DNA of 64,000 nt from Burkholderia sp. 8Y (GTDB taxonomy: Bacteria > Pseudomonadota > Gammaproteobacteria > Burkholderiales > Burkholderiaceae): NCBI RefSeq assembly GCF_902506145.1, contig NZ_LR733520.1:2691044-2755043 (forward strand), in the 5' to 3' direction. The position numbers and the translations under genes are program-made. This document shows, in pieces, positions 16,107 to 24,615 of this stretch (the stretch's first letter is position 1; every line of letters starts with the position of its first letter). Below the pieces are notes generated by a model that was not told the DNA's origin, did no database searches, and was given only the letters and a program-made list of their open reading frames with translations.

Positions 16107-16760
16107 ATGACCACACCACGAATCTATCCGCTTGGCGAAAGCGCGCTCGTCTGCGATATCGCGCCGCCCGCCACGCTCGACTGTCAGCGCCGCGTCTGGG
16201 CGCTGGCGGATCACGCGCGCCTGTTGCCGCACGTCGTGGAAGTCGTGCCGGGCATGAACAATCTGACGATCGTCTTCGATCCGCTGCAGGCCGATTCCGA
16301 AGCCCTCGCCGCGCAACTGCAAGCGGGATGGAACGCCGCCGACCACGCCGACGCTGAAGGTGCGCAGATCGAGATTCCCGTGCGCTACGGCGGCGACGAC
16401 GGCCCCGATCTCGCGGCGCTCGCCGAGCACGTCGGCTTGTCGGTCGATGAAGTCGTGAAGCGCCACACCGAAGCCGAGTACATCGTGTTCTTTCTCGGGT
16501 TTCAGCCGGGTTTCGCGTATCTCGGCGGGCTCGATCCCGCGCTGCACATGCCGCGCCGCCGCGAGCCGCGCCTCGAAGTGCCGGCGGGATCGGTCGGCAT
16601 CGGCGGGGCGCAGACGGGCATTTATCCGGCGACATCGCCGGGCGGATGGCAACTGCTTGGCCGCACCGACGTGAAGCTCTTCGACCCGGCGCGCAATCCG
16701 CCGACGCTCATGCAGCCCGGCGACCGCGTGCGCTTCACGGCGCTGGAGGTGCGCGCATGA
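16107..16760 (+). CDS. pxpB: 5-oxoprolinase subunit PxpB (allophanate hydrolase subunit 1 family)
   Basis: PxpB, with PxpC and PxpA, hydrolyses 5-oxoproline to glutamate using ATP. The 217-residue product has the family motifs GMNNLTIVFDP, the FFLGFQPGFAYLGGLDP core and the Pro/Gly-rich end YPATSPGGWQLLGRT. It lacks the amidase partner of urea amidolyase, and the pxpA neighbour favours the 5-oxoprolinase role. It overlaps pxpC by 4 bp (ATGA). Confidence 0.93.
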   Translation: MTTPRIYPLGESALVCDIAPPATLDCQRRVWALADHARLLPHVVEVVPGMNNLTIVFDPLQADSEALAAQLQAGWNAADHADAEGAQIEIPVRYGGDDGPDLAALAEHVGLSVDEVVKRHTEAEYIVFFLGFQPGFAYLGGLDPALHMPRRREPRLEVPAGSVGIGGAQTGIYPATSPGGWQLLGRTDVKLFDPARNPPTLMQPGDRVRFTALEVRA

Positions 16761-17788
16761 TCGACGTGATTCGCGCGGGCGTGCTCTCCACGGTGCAGGA
16801 TCTGGGCCGCCACGGTTATCGGCATCTCGGCGTCAGTTCGGGCGGTGCGCTCGATGCGCTGTCGCTCGAAATCGGCAATCGCATCGTCGGCAACCGGCCG
16901 GATGCGGCGGGCATCGAAGTGACGTTCGGGCCGACCGTGCTGCGCTTCAAGCGCGCGACGCGCATCGCCATCACGGGCACGGATTTCGGCGCGACGCTCG
17001 ACGACGTGCCGGTCTACTCGTGGTGGAGCCTGCCCGTGCAGGCGGGGCAGGAACTGACGCTGCGCGCGGCCAAGCGCGGCATGCGCGGCTACGTGTGCAT
17101 CGCGGGCGGCATCGACGTCCTGCCGATGCTCGGCTCGCGCAGCACGGACCTGGGCGCATGCTTCGGCGGACTCGGCGGGCGCGCCCTGCGCGACGGCGAC
17201 CGTCTGCCAGTGGGCGTGCCGCAGCCGCACAAGGGCATCGCGTTTTCGTCGGAAGAACCCGCGTTCGGCGTGAAAGCGCCCGCGTGGTGCAAGTTCATTC
17301 TCGTCGATGAACCCGTGCGGCGCGGCCGTCACGCGCCCGGGCTCGCGTGGGCCGCGCCGATCCGCGTGCTGCGCGGTCCCGAGTACGCGAGCTTCACCGA
17401 CGAGGCCCAGCGCGACTTCTGGAACGACGAATGGACGATCACGCCGAACAGCAACCGCATGGGCTTCCGGCTCGCGGGCACGCCGCTCGAACGGCGCGCG
17501 AAGACCGAACTGCTCTCGCACGCGGTGCTGCCCGGCACGATTCAGGTTCCGCCGAACGGCCAGCCGATCGTCCTGATGGGCGACGCGCAGACCACGGGCG
17601 GCTATCCGAAGATCGGGACGGTCATCAAGGCCGACTTATGGAAGCTCGCGCAAGTGCGGCTTAACGGCGGCGTGCGCTTCATCGAGACATCGGTGGAGGA
17701 CGCGCGCCACGCGCTCGCGGAAGAACGCCAGTACGTGAGCCAGGTGGAAACGGCCATCGCGATGCACGAAGAGCGCATCGGGCGATGA
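16757..17788 (+). CDS. pxpC: 5-oxoprolinase subunit PxpC (biotin-dependent carboxyltransferase family)
   Basis: PxpC is the allophanate hydrolase subunit 2-like component of the prokaryotic 5-oxoprolinase. I start it at 16757 (MIDVIRAGVLSTVQDLGRHG), which overlaps the pxpB stop; a longer in-frame reading from 16646 lies inside pxpB and is rejected. The 343-residue product shows the typical STVQDLGR, TPNSNRMGFRL and MGDAQTTGGYPKIG motifs. It is followed after 40 bp by pxpA. Confidence 0.93.
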   Translation: MIDVIRAGVLSTVQDLGRHGYRHLGVSSGGALDALSLEIGNRIVGNRPDAAGIEVTFGPTVLRFKRATRIAITGTDFGATLDDVPVYSWWSLPVQAGQELTLRAAKRGMRGYVCIAGGIDVLPMLGSRSTDLGACFGGLGGRALRDGDRLPVGVPQPHKGIAFSSEEPAFGVKAPAWCKFILVDEPVRRGRHAPGLAWAAPIRVLRGPEYASFTDEAQRDFWNDEWTITPNSNRMGFRLAGTPLERRAKTELLSHAVLPGTIQVPPNGQPIVLMGDAQTTGGYPKIGTVIKADLWKLAQVRLNGGVRFIETSVEDARHALAEERQYVSQVETAIAMHEERIGR

Positions 17789-17828
17789 CGGACAACTCAA
17801 CGCAACGACTACTTCGAACGACATCATC

Positions 17829-18575
17829 ATGCAGATCGATCTGAACGCCGACCTCGGCGAAGGCTGCGGCTCCGACGAAGCCCTGCTCGACCTCGTCAGC
17901 TCCGCGAACATCGCGTGCGGCTGGCATGCGGGCGGCGCAACCGCCATGCGCGACTGCGTGCGCTGGGCGGTGCAAAAAGGCGTCGCCATCGGCGCGCATC
18001 CGAGCTTCAACGATCCGGAGAACTTCGGCCGCAAGGAGATGGACCTGCCGCCCGACGACATCTACGCGGGCGTGCTGTATCAACTCGGCGCGCTCGCGGC
18101 CATCGCGAAGGCGGAGGGCGGGCGCATCGCGCACGTGAAGCCGCACGGCGCGCTCTACAACCAGGCGGCGAAAACGCCGCAAATCGCGGATGCGATCGCC
18201 GCCGCCGTGCGTGACTTCGACCCGTCGCTGCTCGTTTTCGGTCTCGCGAATAGCGGGCTCATCGATGCCGCGCGGCGCGCGGGGCTCGTCGCCATCGAAG
18301 AAGTGTTCGCGGATCGCGGGTATCGCGCGGACGGTTCGCTCGTGCCGCGCAAGGAGCCGGGCGCGCTGCTCGACGACGAAGACGCCGTGCTCGAACGCAC
18401 GCTCTCGATGGTTCGCGACCAGCGCGTGCAGGCCGTCTCGGGCGACTGGGTGCCGCTCAACGCGCAGACCATCTGCCTGCACGGCGACGGCGAGCACGCG
18501 CTGGCGTTCGCGCGGCGCATTCGCGGCGCGCTCGCGGATGCGGGCATCGGCGTTCGCGCCGCTCAAGCCGCCTGA
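17829..18575 (+). CDS. pxpA: 5-oxoprolinase subunit PxpA (LamB/YcsF family)
   Basis: PxpA completes the 5-oxoprolinase. The 248-residue protein has the LamB/YcsF family start MQIDLNADLGEGCGSDEALL, the segment SSANIACGWHAGG, the histidine-containing HPSFNDPENFGRKEM, and KPHGALYNQAA. All are hallmark motifs of this glycosidase-fold family. A strong terminator follows, then the DUF969-DUF979 membrane pair. Confidence 0.95.
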   Translation: MQIDLNADLGEGCGSDEALLDLVSSANIACGWHAGGATAMRDCVRWAVQKGVAIGAHPSFNDPENFGRKEMDLPPDDIYAGVLYQLGALAAIAKAEGGRIAHVKPHGALYNQAAKTPQIADAIAAAVRDFDPSLLVFGLANSGLIDAARRAGLVAIEEVFADRGYRADGSLVPRKEPGALLDDEDAVLERTLSMVRDQRVQAVSGDWVPLNAQTICLHGDGEHALAFARRIRGALADAGIGVRAAQAA

Positions 18576-18593
18576 GCCGTTACCGAAGCATTG

Positions 18594-18618
18594 AACGCCC
18601 CGCCAGCCGGGGCGTTTT
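18594..18618 (+). terminator. terminator after pxpA
   Basis: AACGCCCC (18594-18601) pairs with GGGGCGTT (18609-18616) around a 7-base loop and runs into TT. It probably ends or attenuates the pxpBCA transcript before the DUF969 gene. Confidence 0.75.
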
Positions 18619-18721
18619 AGCAAGCGGCCGCAAGAGCCGTCCGTCGTTCGCGTGACAAGTTCGCGCTGCAACGCGCCCGCATCGAGGCGCGATGTTCAAT
18701 CGACATTCGTTTGGAGATCTC

Positions 18722-19441
18722 ATGGCAACCGCAGTCAATCTATGGCCGCTCATCGGCGTGGCCGTCATCATCGTGGGCTTCGTGCTGCGCTTCAATCCGA
18801 TGCTGATCGTCGCCGCCGCCGCGATCGTCACCGGCCTGGCGGCGCACTTTCCGCCGGAACGCATTCTCACGGCCATCGGCAGCGGCTTTCTGAAGACGCG
18901 CAACATTCCACTCATCATCCTGCTGCCGCTCGCGGTGATCGGCCTGCTCGAACGCCACGGGCTGCGCGAGCGCGCGCAGATCTGGATCGCGGGCATTCGC
19001 GCGGCGACGGCGGGGCGTCTCCTGATCGTCTATCTGCTCGTGCGTGAACTGACGGCAGCGGTCGGGCTGACGGGCCTGGGCGGGCATCCGCAGATGGTGC
19101 GGCCGCTCCTCGCGCCGATGGCCGAAGGCGCGACCGAAGCGCGTCACGGCAAGCTCTCGGACGCCGTGCGCTTCAAGCTGCGCGCGTACGCGGCGGCGAC
19201 CGACAACGTGGGCCTCTTCTTCGGCGAAGACATCTTCGTGGCGTTCGGCGCGATCGTGCTGATGGTCACCTTCCTGAAGGAACTGGGCATCGTCGTCGAG
19301 CCGATGCACGTCGCCGTCTGGGGTATTCCGACCGCGATCTGCGCGTTTCTCATCCACGGCTTTCGCCTCTGGCTGCTCGACCGTCAACTGACGCGCGACC
19401 TCGACGCATTGACGCGAAACGTCGCGGGAGAAAAGGCATGA
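18722..19441 (+). CDS. DUF969 family membrane protein
   Basis: The 239-residue product is very hydrophobic, with about six membrane segments and the family-type motif GLTGLGGHPQMVRPL. I start it at 18722 (MATAVNLWPLIGVAV), which has a GGAG site 7 bases upstream. It overlaps the DUF979 gene by 4 bp. The DUF969-DUF979 pair is commonly found beside pxpABC, so the two are likely subunits of a permease, possibly for 5-oxoproline. No substrate can be seen in the sequence. Confidence 0.85.
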   Translation: MATAVNLWPLIGVAVIIVGFVLRFNPMLIVAAAAIVTGLAAHFPPERILTAIGSGFLKTRNIPLIILLPLAVIGLLERHGLRERAQIWIAGIRAATAGRLLIVYLLVRELTAAVGLTGLGGHPQMVRPLLAPMAEGATEARHGKLSDAVRFKLRAYAAATDNVGLFFGEDIFVAFGAIVLMVTFLKELGIVVEPMHVAVWGIPTAICAFLIHGFRLWLLDRQLTRDLDALTRNVAGEKA

Positions 19442-20394
19442 CGCTCACGATCAACTATCTGTTCTATCTCGTCGGCATCGTGCTCGTGGTCGTCGCGGGG
19501 ATGATCTTCACCGACAAGTCGCATCCACGGCGGCTGTCGGCGGGCACCTTCTGGCTCGTCTATGCGCTGATCTTCCTCATCGGCGACTGGCTGCCCGTGC
19601 CGGTCGTCGGCGTGCTGGTGGTGGCGATGGCGCTGATCGCGGGCTTCGGCGGCGTCACCGGCGCAAAGCCGAAAATGCTGTCCGGGGAAACCCGCCGCCA
19701 GAGCGCCGTGCGCCTCGGCAACAAGCTGTTCGTGCCTGCGCTCACCATTCCCGTCGTCACCGTGATCGTGACGCTCGGCGCGGGCCATCTCGTCTTCGGC
19801 GGCAAGCCGCTGATCGAACTGAAGAACGTGACGCTGATCGGCTTCGGCATCGGCTGCGTGATCGCGCTGGCGGTGGCCTGCGTGATGACGCGCGATACCG
19901 TCGGCCAGTCGATGCGCGAAACGCGCCGCCTGATCGACGCGCTGTCGTGGGCCGCCGTGCTGCCGCAAATGCTCGGCATGCTCGGGCTCGTGTTCTCGGA
20001 TGCGGGCGTCGGCAAGGCCGTCGCGCACGTGACGACGGCTTACGTGAACATGGATTACCGGCTCGTCGCGGTGGCGGTGTACTGCATCGGCATGGCGCTG
20101 TTCACGATGGTGATGGGCAACGGCTTCGCCGCATTTCCGGTGATGACGGGCGGCGTCGGCGTGCCGGTTCTCGTGGGCGTGTTCCACGGCAATCCCGCGA
20201 CGATGGTCGCCATCGGCATGTTCTCGGGCTACTGCGGCACGCTGATGACGCCGATGGCCGCGAACTTCAACATCGTGCCCGCCGCGCTCCTGGAGTTGCC
20301 CGACAAGAACGCGGTCATCAAGGTGCAGGTGCCGACGGCGCTGACGTTGCTGATCGTGAATATCTTCCTGCTGAACTGGCTGATGTTCATTTGA
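19438..20394 (+). CDS. DUF979 family membrane protein
   Basis: The 318-residue integral membrane protein has about eight to nine hydrophobic segments, with glycine-rich repeats (for example MGNGFAAFPVMTGGVGVPVL and GMFSGYCGTLMTPMAANFN) of the kind seen in secondary transporters. It starts within the end of the DUF969 gene. The tight coupling suggests a two-component transporter. It converges with the TraB/GumN gene 23 bp downstream. Confidence 0.85.
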   Translation: MTLTINYLFYLVGIVLVVVAGMIFTDKSHPRRLSAGTFWLVYALIFLIGDWLPVPVVGVLVVAMALIAGFGGVTGAKPKMLSGETRRQSAVRLGNKLFVPALTIPVVTVIVTLGAGHLVFGGKPLIELKNVTLIGFGIGCVIALAVACVMTRDTVGQSMRETRRLIDALSWAAVLPQMLGMLGLVFSDAGVGKAVAHVTTAYVNMDYRLVAVAVYCIGMALFTMVMGNGFAAFPVMTGGVGVPVLVGVFHGNPATMVAIGMFSGYCGTLMTPMAANFNIVPAALLELPDKNAVIKVQVPTALTLLIVNIFLLNWLMFI

Positions 20395-20417
20395 TGTGCG
20401 CGGGCCGCGCGCCTGGA

Positions 20418-21629
20418 TCACGCAGGCTCGACCACGAACCCGCGTTTTCGTAGCAACTCCAGCACGCCGCGCGGCCCGCCCAGATGCAGCGCGCCGATGG
20501 CCACGAACACCGGCTTGTCGGGCGCGGCGAGCTGCACCATCCGCGCGACGAAGCGCCGGTTGCGCTCGTAGACCACGCGGTTGTCCACTTGCGCGGCGAG
20601 CGCCTTCGACCGCGCGAGCTTGCTGCTTTTTGCGTCGTCCCAGGCTTTGAGCGCGTCGGCATCGCCGATCCGCCATAGCCGATGCAGCTCCTTCACGTCG
20701 GCGATGTTCTCGGCGGGCGTCTGCACCAGATCTTCCGCCAGCATCTCGCGCTGCTGCGCGGACGTGAGCCGCGTGAACGTCGAAATCTGCTCGTTGAGCG
20801 TCTCCAGTCCGACGATCTTCCCGCGCACGCGCAGATAGACGTTCTGCAACTGCGCCTCGGTGCCGTACTCGCTCTGGAAGCCGGCCTTCAGCGTGTCGTA
20901 GGTTTCGATCAGCATCGACGCGAGCCACGGACGCGTATGCCGGAGTTCCTTCAGCGCAGCCGGATTGTTGCGCATGCGTGTTTCGACTTTCTTCCACATC
21001 GAATCCGGCAAATAGTCGATCAGACATTCGCTGTGGCACATGCCGTAGCGGTTCACGTCGTCTTGCGAGAGCAGCAGTTCGTCCGGGGAAATTTCGAGCG
21101 CGAGCGTCGGCGAAGCGTAGAGCGCCGCGAGAATCGGCTGGCGGAATGGCTGCTCGGGCGGATAGTCGCTAGGGAAGCCGACGTGAAGCGTGCCGAGCAC
21201 GTAGAGGGTCGTCGCGCCCTTGGTCGCGACGTAGAACGGCATGCGCGGCGGCTGCGCGCGCACGGGGCCGCTTGCCGTGGTGCCGTTGCTGCGGTCGACG
21301 CGCGGCGGCTGCGCGGGCGGATCGGGGACGTCGGTCGCGCTGGCGTCGCCGGCGGGCTGCGGCGTGCCGCCCGGCGGCGCACGCGATCCCGTGACGGCGA
21401 AACTCGCGGGCGAAACGGCGGCGCAGACAGCAACCGCCATCGTCCACGCCATGAGCGTGCGTCGCGAGCGAGCGAACAACGCCGCAACCCACAACGCCGC
21501 GCAGACCGCGAGCGCCGCCGCACTCGATGCAACGCGGCGCGCCCGGTCAGCCACCGGCCGCGCCGCCTGCGATTCAGGCGTCGCCTTCACCGACCTCCTC
21601 GGCGCGATGGCACGAGACCTGGCGGCCAT
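20418..21629 (-). CDS. TraB/GumN family protein
   Basis: The domain is recognisable from its two conserved Gly-x-x-His motifs, LGTLHVGFPS near the N-terminal side and IGALHLGGPRGV near the C-terminus, with conserved ELSP-like LEISPDELL between. The family is thought to be metallopeptidase- or erythromycin-esterase-like, but its function is unresolved. I give the 403-residue frame; it overlaps the dppF gene by 56 bp. An ATG at 21452 would give a simpler signal peptide (MAWTMAVAVCAAVSPASFA), so the start is uncertain. GC-rich third positions upstream of 21452 support the longer form. Confidence 0.78.
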   Translation of the reverse strand: MAARSRAIAPRRSVKATPESQAARPVADRARRVASSAAALAVCAALWVAALFARSRRTLMAWTMAVAVCAAVSPASFAVTGSRAPPGGTPQPAGDASATDVPDPPAQPPRVDRSNGTTASGPVRAQPPRMPFYVATKGATTLYVLGTLHVGFPSDYPPEQPFRQPILAALYASPTLALEISPDELLLSQDDVNRYGMCHSECLIDYLPDSMWKKVETRMRNNPAALKELRHTRPWLASMLIETYDTLKAGFQSEYGTEAQLQNVYLRVRGKIVGLETLNEQISTFTRLTSAQQREMLAEDLVQTPAENIADVKELHRLWRIGDADALKAWDDAKSSKLARSKALAAQVDNRVVYERNRRFVARMVQLAAPDKPVFVAIGALHLGGPRGVLELLRKRGFVVEPA

Positions 21630-22578
21630 CGACCACCCGTAGCGCCGGCTCCTCGACGCGGCATCGCTCGATCGCGTACGGGCAACGCTGATGGAACGTG
21701 CAGCCCGACGGCGGATTGAGCGGCGACGGCATCTCGCCTTGCAGCTTGATCTTGATGCGCCGGTCTTCCTCGAAGAGCGCGGGCGTCGCGGACATCAGCG
21801 AGCGCGTGTACGGATGCCGCGGATTCGCGAAGATCGTCTTCTTGTCGCCCAGTTCGGCGACGCCGCCGAAGTACATCACCATCACGTCGTCGGCAATGTG
21901 CTCGACCACCGACAGATTGTGCGAAATGAACACGTAGCTCGTGCCGAACTGCTGTTGCAGATCCATGAACAGATTGAGAATCTGCGCCTGAATCGACACG
22001 TCCAGCGCCGACACCGGTTCGTCCGCAACGACGATTTGCGGATCCAGAATCATCGCCCGCGCGATCGCCACGCGCTGACGCTGCCCGCCCGAGAACATAT
22101 GCGGATAGCGCGTCGCGTGTTCGGGCCGCAAGCCGACTGTGCGCATCATCTGCGCGATGCGCGCGGCGCGCTCCGCCGACGAGAGCTTCGTGTTGATTTC
22201 GAGCGGCTCGCCGAGCGTCTGCTCGACGGTCTTGCGCGGATTCAGCGAGGCGAACGGGTTCTGAAACACCATCTGCACGCGCTGCCGCAGTTCCGCGATC
22301 TTCGCCTTGCCCGCTCCCGCGACGTCCTCGCCTTCGATCAGCAGGCGACCGGACGTGGGCGCTTCGATCATCGTCAACTGGCGCGCGAGCGTGGACTTCC
22401 CGCAGCCCGATTCGCCGACGACCGCGAGCGTGCGCCCGCGCTGCAATTCGAACGACACGCCGTTGAGCGCCTTCACCGTGCCTTGCGTGAACATGCTGCG
22501 TTTCACGGTGTAGTGCTTCGTGAGCCGGTCAGCGGCCAGCACGATGTCCTTCGTCTTTTCCTTCGGTACGGCGTTCAT
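21574..22578 (-). CDS. dppF: peptide ABC transporter ATP-binding protein DppF-like
   Basis: This is the second ATPase of a dipeptide/oligopeptide importer. The 334-residue product has the Walker A GESGCGKS (residues 55-62), signature FSGGQRQRVAIARA, Walker B IVVADEPVSALD, and the C-terminal oligopeptide-ABC extension with GCTFHQRCPYAIERC, whose cysteines may bind an iron-sulfur cluster as in other family members. Its start overlaps dppD by 4 bp. Confidence 0.93.
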   Translation of the reverse strand: MNAVPKEKTKDIVLAADRLTKHYTVKRSMFTQGTVKALNGVSFELQRGRTLAVVGESGCGKSTLARQLTMIEAPTSGRLLIEGEDVAGAGKAKIAELRQRVQMVFQNPFASLNPRKTVEQTLGEPLEINTKLSSAERAARIAQMMRTVGLRPEHATRYPHMFSGGQRQRVAIARAMILDPQIVVADEPVSALDVSIQAQILNLFMDLQQQFGTSYVFISHNLSVVEHIADDVMVMYFGGVAELGDKKTIFANPRHPYTRSLMSATPALFEEDRRIKIKLQGEMPSPLNPPSGCTFHQRCPYAIERCRVEEPALRVVDGRQVSCHRAEEVGEGDA

Positions 22579-23606
22579 CGCGCGCCCTCCTCGACAATCT
22601 GCGCCTCGCGCTCGGCGCGCACCGCTTGCGCGACTTCCTGCGCCACATTCAGCGGCTTGATGCAGCGTGCCCGCACGGACGCATCGCTCGCGTCGAGCCG
22701 ATACAGATTCGGCCTGCCCTTCCAGCAGTCATCGACCGCGTACTTGCAGCGCGGCGCGAAGAGACAGCCGCTCGGCCGGTCGTCGCGGCCGGGCACCATG
22801 CCCGGCAGCGCGGCAAGGCGCGCCGCGCCGCGGCTGTGCTCGGGAATCGCGGCGAGCAGCGCCTCCGTGTACGGATGATGCGGCTCGCCGAAAATGGCCG
22901 GCACGTGATTCGTTTCGATGATCTCGCCCGCGTACATCACCGCGACGCGCTGCGCGACCTCCGACACGACCGCGAGATCGTGCGAAATCAGCACGAGCGC
23001 CATGCCGCGCTCCTTCTGCAAGCGCACGAGCAGTTCCATGATCTGCGCCTGAATCGTCACGTCGAGCGCGGTGGTCGGTTCGTCGGCAATGAGGAGCTTC
23101 GGATTGCACGCGACCGCCATCGCAATCATCACGCGCTGGTTCATGCCGCCCGACATCTGATGCGGGAACGTGTGGATGCGGTTCTTCGCGTCCGGAATGC
23201 CGACCTGATCGAGCAGTTCGAGCGCGCGCTTAGTCGAAGCATCGCCGCGCAAGCCTTCGTGCAGCCGCAGCACTTCCTTGATCTGATAGCCGACGGTGTA
23301 GCTCGGGTTCAGGCTCGTCAGCGCGTCCTGAAACACCATCGCGATGTCCTTACCGATGATCTTCCGGCGAGCGCGCGCCGATGCCTTCAGCAAGTCGTGG
23401 CCGTCGAAGGTGATCTGATCGGCGGTGACTTTGCCGGGATGATCGATGAGGCCCATCAGCGCCATCATCGTGACGCTTTTCCCCGAGCCGGATTCGCCGA
23501 CGACGCCGACGACTTCGCCCGGTTTAACCGAAAGGTCGATGCGGTCGACCGCTTGCGTGCCGCCGAACGTCACTTGCAGGTTACGGATAGTCAGTAGATC
23601 GGTCAT
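22575..23606 (-). CDS. dppD: peptide ABC transporter ATP-binding protein DppD-like
   Basis: This is the first ATPase of the importer. The 343-residue product carries Walker A GESGSGKS (residues 37-44), the DppD-type signature MSGGMNQRVMIAMA, Walker B LLIADEPTTALD and the C-terminal PSGCLFAPRCKYAVDDC segment. It begins 1 bp after dppC ends and overlaps dppF, so the dppC, dppD and dppF genes form a tightly coupled unit. Confidence 0.94.
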   Translation of the reverse strand: MTDLLTIRNLQVTFGGTQAVDRIDLSVKPGEVVGVVGESGSGKSVTMMALMGLIDHPGKVTADQITFDGHDLLKASARARRKIIGKDIAMVFQDALTSLNPSYTVGYQIKEVLRLHEGLRGDASTKRALELLDQVGIPDAKNRIHTFPHQMSGGMNQRVMIAMAVACNPKLLIADEPTTALDVTIQAQIMELLVRLQKERGMALVLISHDLAVVSEVAQRVAVMYAGEIIETNHVPAIFGEPHHPYTEALLAAIPEHSRGAARLAALPGMVPGRDDRPSGCLFAPRCKYAVDDCWKGRPNLYRLDASDASVRARCIKPLNVAQEVAQAVRAEREAQIVEEGAR

Positions 23607-23607
23607 G

Positions 23608-24525
23608 TCATGCCATCCGTTTCAGTTTCGGATCGAGCGCGTCGCGCAGCCCGTCGCCGAGCAGATTGATGACGAGCACCGAGACGAGAATCGAAAGACC
23701 CGGCATCGTCACGATCCACCATGCGCTTTCGATGTAATCACGCGCCGAAGCGAGCATCGCGCCCCACTCCGCCGCCGGCGGCTGCACGCCGAGGCCGAGA
23801 AAGCCGAGCGCGGCGGCATCCAGAATGGCGGATGAAAAGCCGAGCGTCGCCTGCACGATGAGCGGCGCGGCGCAGTTGGGCAGCACTTGAGAGAACATGA
23901 GCCGCGCGGTGCTCGCGCCCGCCACGCGCGATGCCGTCACGTATTCCTTCTGCAATTCGCCGAGCGCGGACGCACGCGTGAGCCGCACGTAACCCGGCAG
24001 CGCGACGATGGCGATGGCGAGCATCGTGTTGACGAGTCCCGGCCCGATGATCGCGACGACGGCCACCGCGAGCAGCAGCGACGGCAGCGCGAGCAGCACG
24101 TCCATCACGCGCATGATCGGCGTATCGAGCCAGTGGAAGAACGCGGCCATGAGCCCGAGCACGACGCCCGGAATCAGCGCGAGCACGACCGATACGAAGC
24201 CGATCCAGAACGACAGCCGCGCGCCGTACATCAGGCGCGAGAGAATGTCGCGGCCCGCTTCGTCGGTGCCGAGCAGAAACAGCCGATTGCCGCCGTCGAG
24301 CCACGCGGGCGGAATCTTGACGTGATCGCGATATTGTTCGATCGGGCTATGCGGCGCGATCAACGGCGCGAATATCGCGATGAACAGCAGCACGAGCACG
24401 ATGATGCCCGCCGCCACCGCGCCGCGATTGCGCGAGAAGTTTGCCCAGAACTCGCGCGCCGCGACCATGCGGCCGGACGGCGGCGTCAATGCGCCGGGCG
24501 GGAGATTGTTTTGAACGTCAGCCAT
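23608..24525 (-). CDS. dppC: peptide ABC transporter permease DppC-like
   Basis: This inner-membrane permease of the dipeptide importer has 305 residues. It has the OppC-type N-terminal segment with one membrane helix, then the transport domain with the EAA-loop region (LPGYVRLTRASALGELQKEY) and about five more helices. It follows dppB after a 90-bp gap that contains a repeated palindrome. Confidence 0.94.
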   Translation of the reverse strand: MADVQNNLPPGALTPPSGRMVAAREFWANFSRNRGAVAAGIIVLVLLFIAIFAPLIAPHSPIEQYRDHVKIPPAWLDGGNRLFLLGTDEAGRDILSRLMYGARLSFWIGFVSVVLALIPGVVLGLMAAFFHWLDTPIMRVMDVLLALPSLLLAVAVVAIIGPGLVNTMLAIAIVALPGYVRLTRASALGELQKEYVTASRVAGASTARLMFSQVLPNCAAPLIVQATLGFSSAILDAAALGFLGLGVQPPAAEWGAMLASARDYIESAWWIVTMPGLSILVSVLVINLLGDGLRDALDPKLKRMA

Positions 24526-24615
24526 TAGTTATGCCTCGCGCCGAGCCGCCTTGAGCGAGGCATGCGCCCCCTTGGGGGCAGCGAACAAGTGTGAGCGTGG
24601 GGGACCATATTTTCC
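24526..24615. repeat. intergenic palindrome between dppB and dppC
   Basis: The gap contains a perfect GCCCCC-TT-GGGGGC palindrome (24566-24579) in a sequence context (AGCGAACAAGTGTGAGCGTG close by) that resembles short repeats I recall from Burkholderiales intergenic regions. It may modulate expression of the distal dpp genes. Its repeat status cannot be shown from this window, where I see it once. Confidence 0.4.

Noticed and set aside
19384..21039. Minus-strand open frame of 551 codons across DUF969/DUF979 and the TraB/GumN gene
   Set aside because: Composition is Arg/His/Asp-rich and unlike any protein family; it overlaps three supported genes in another frame.
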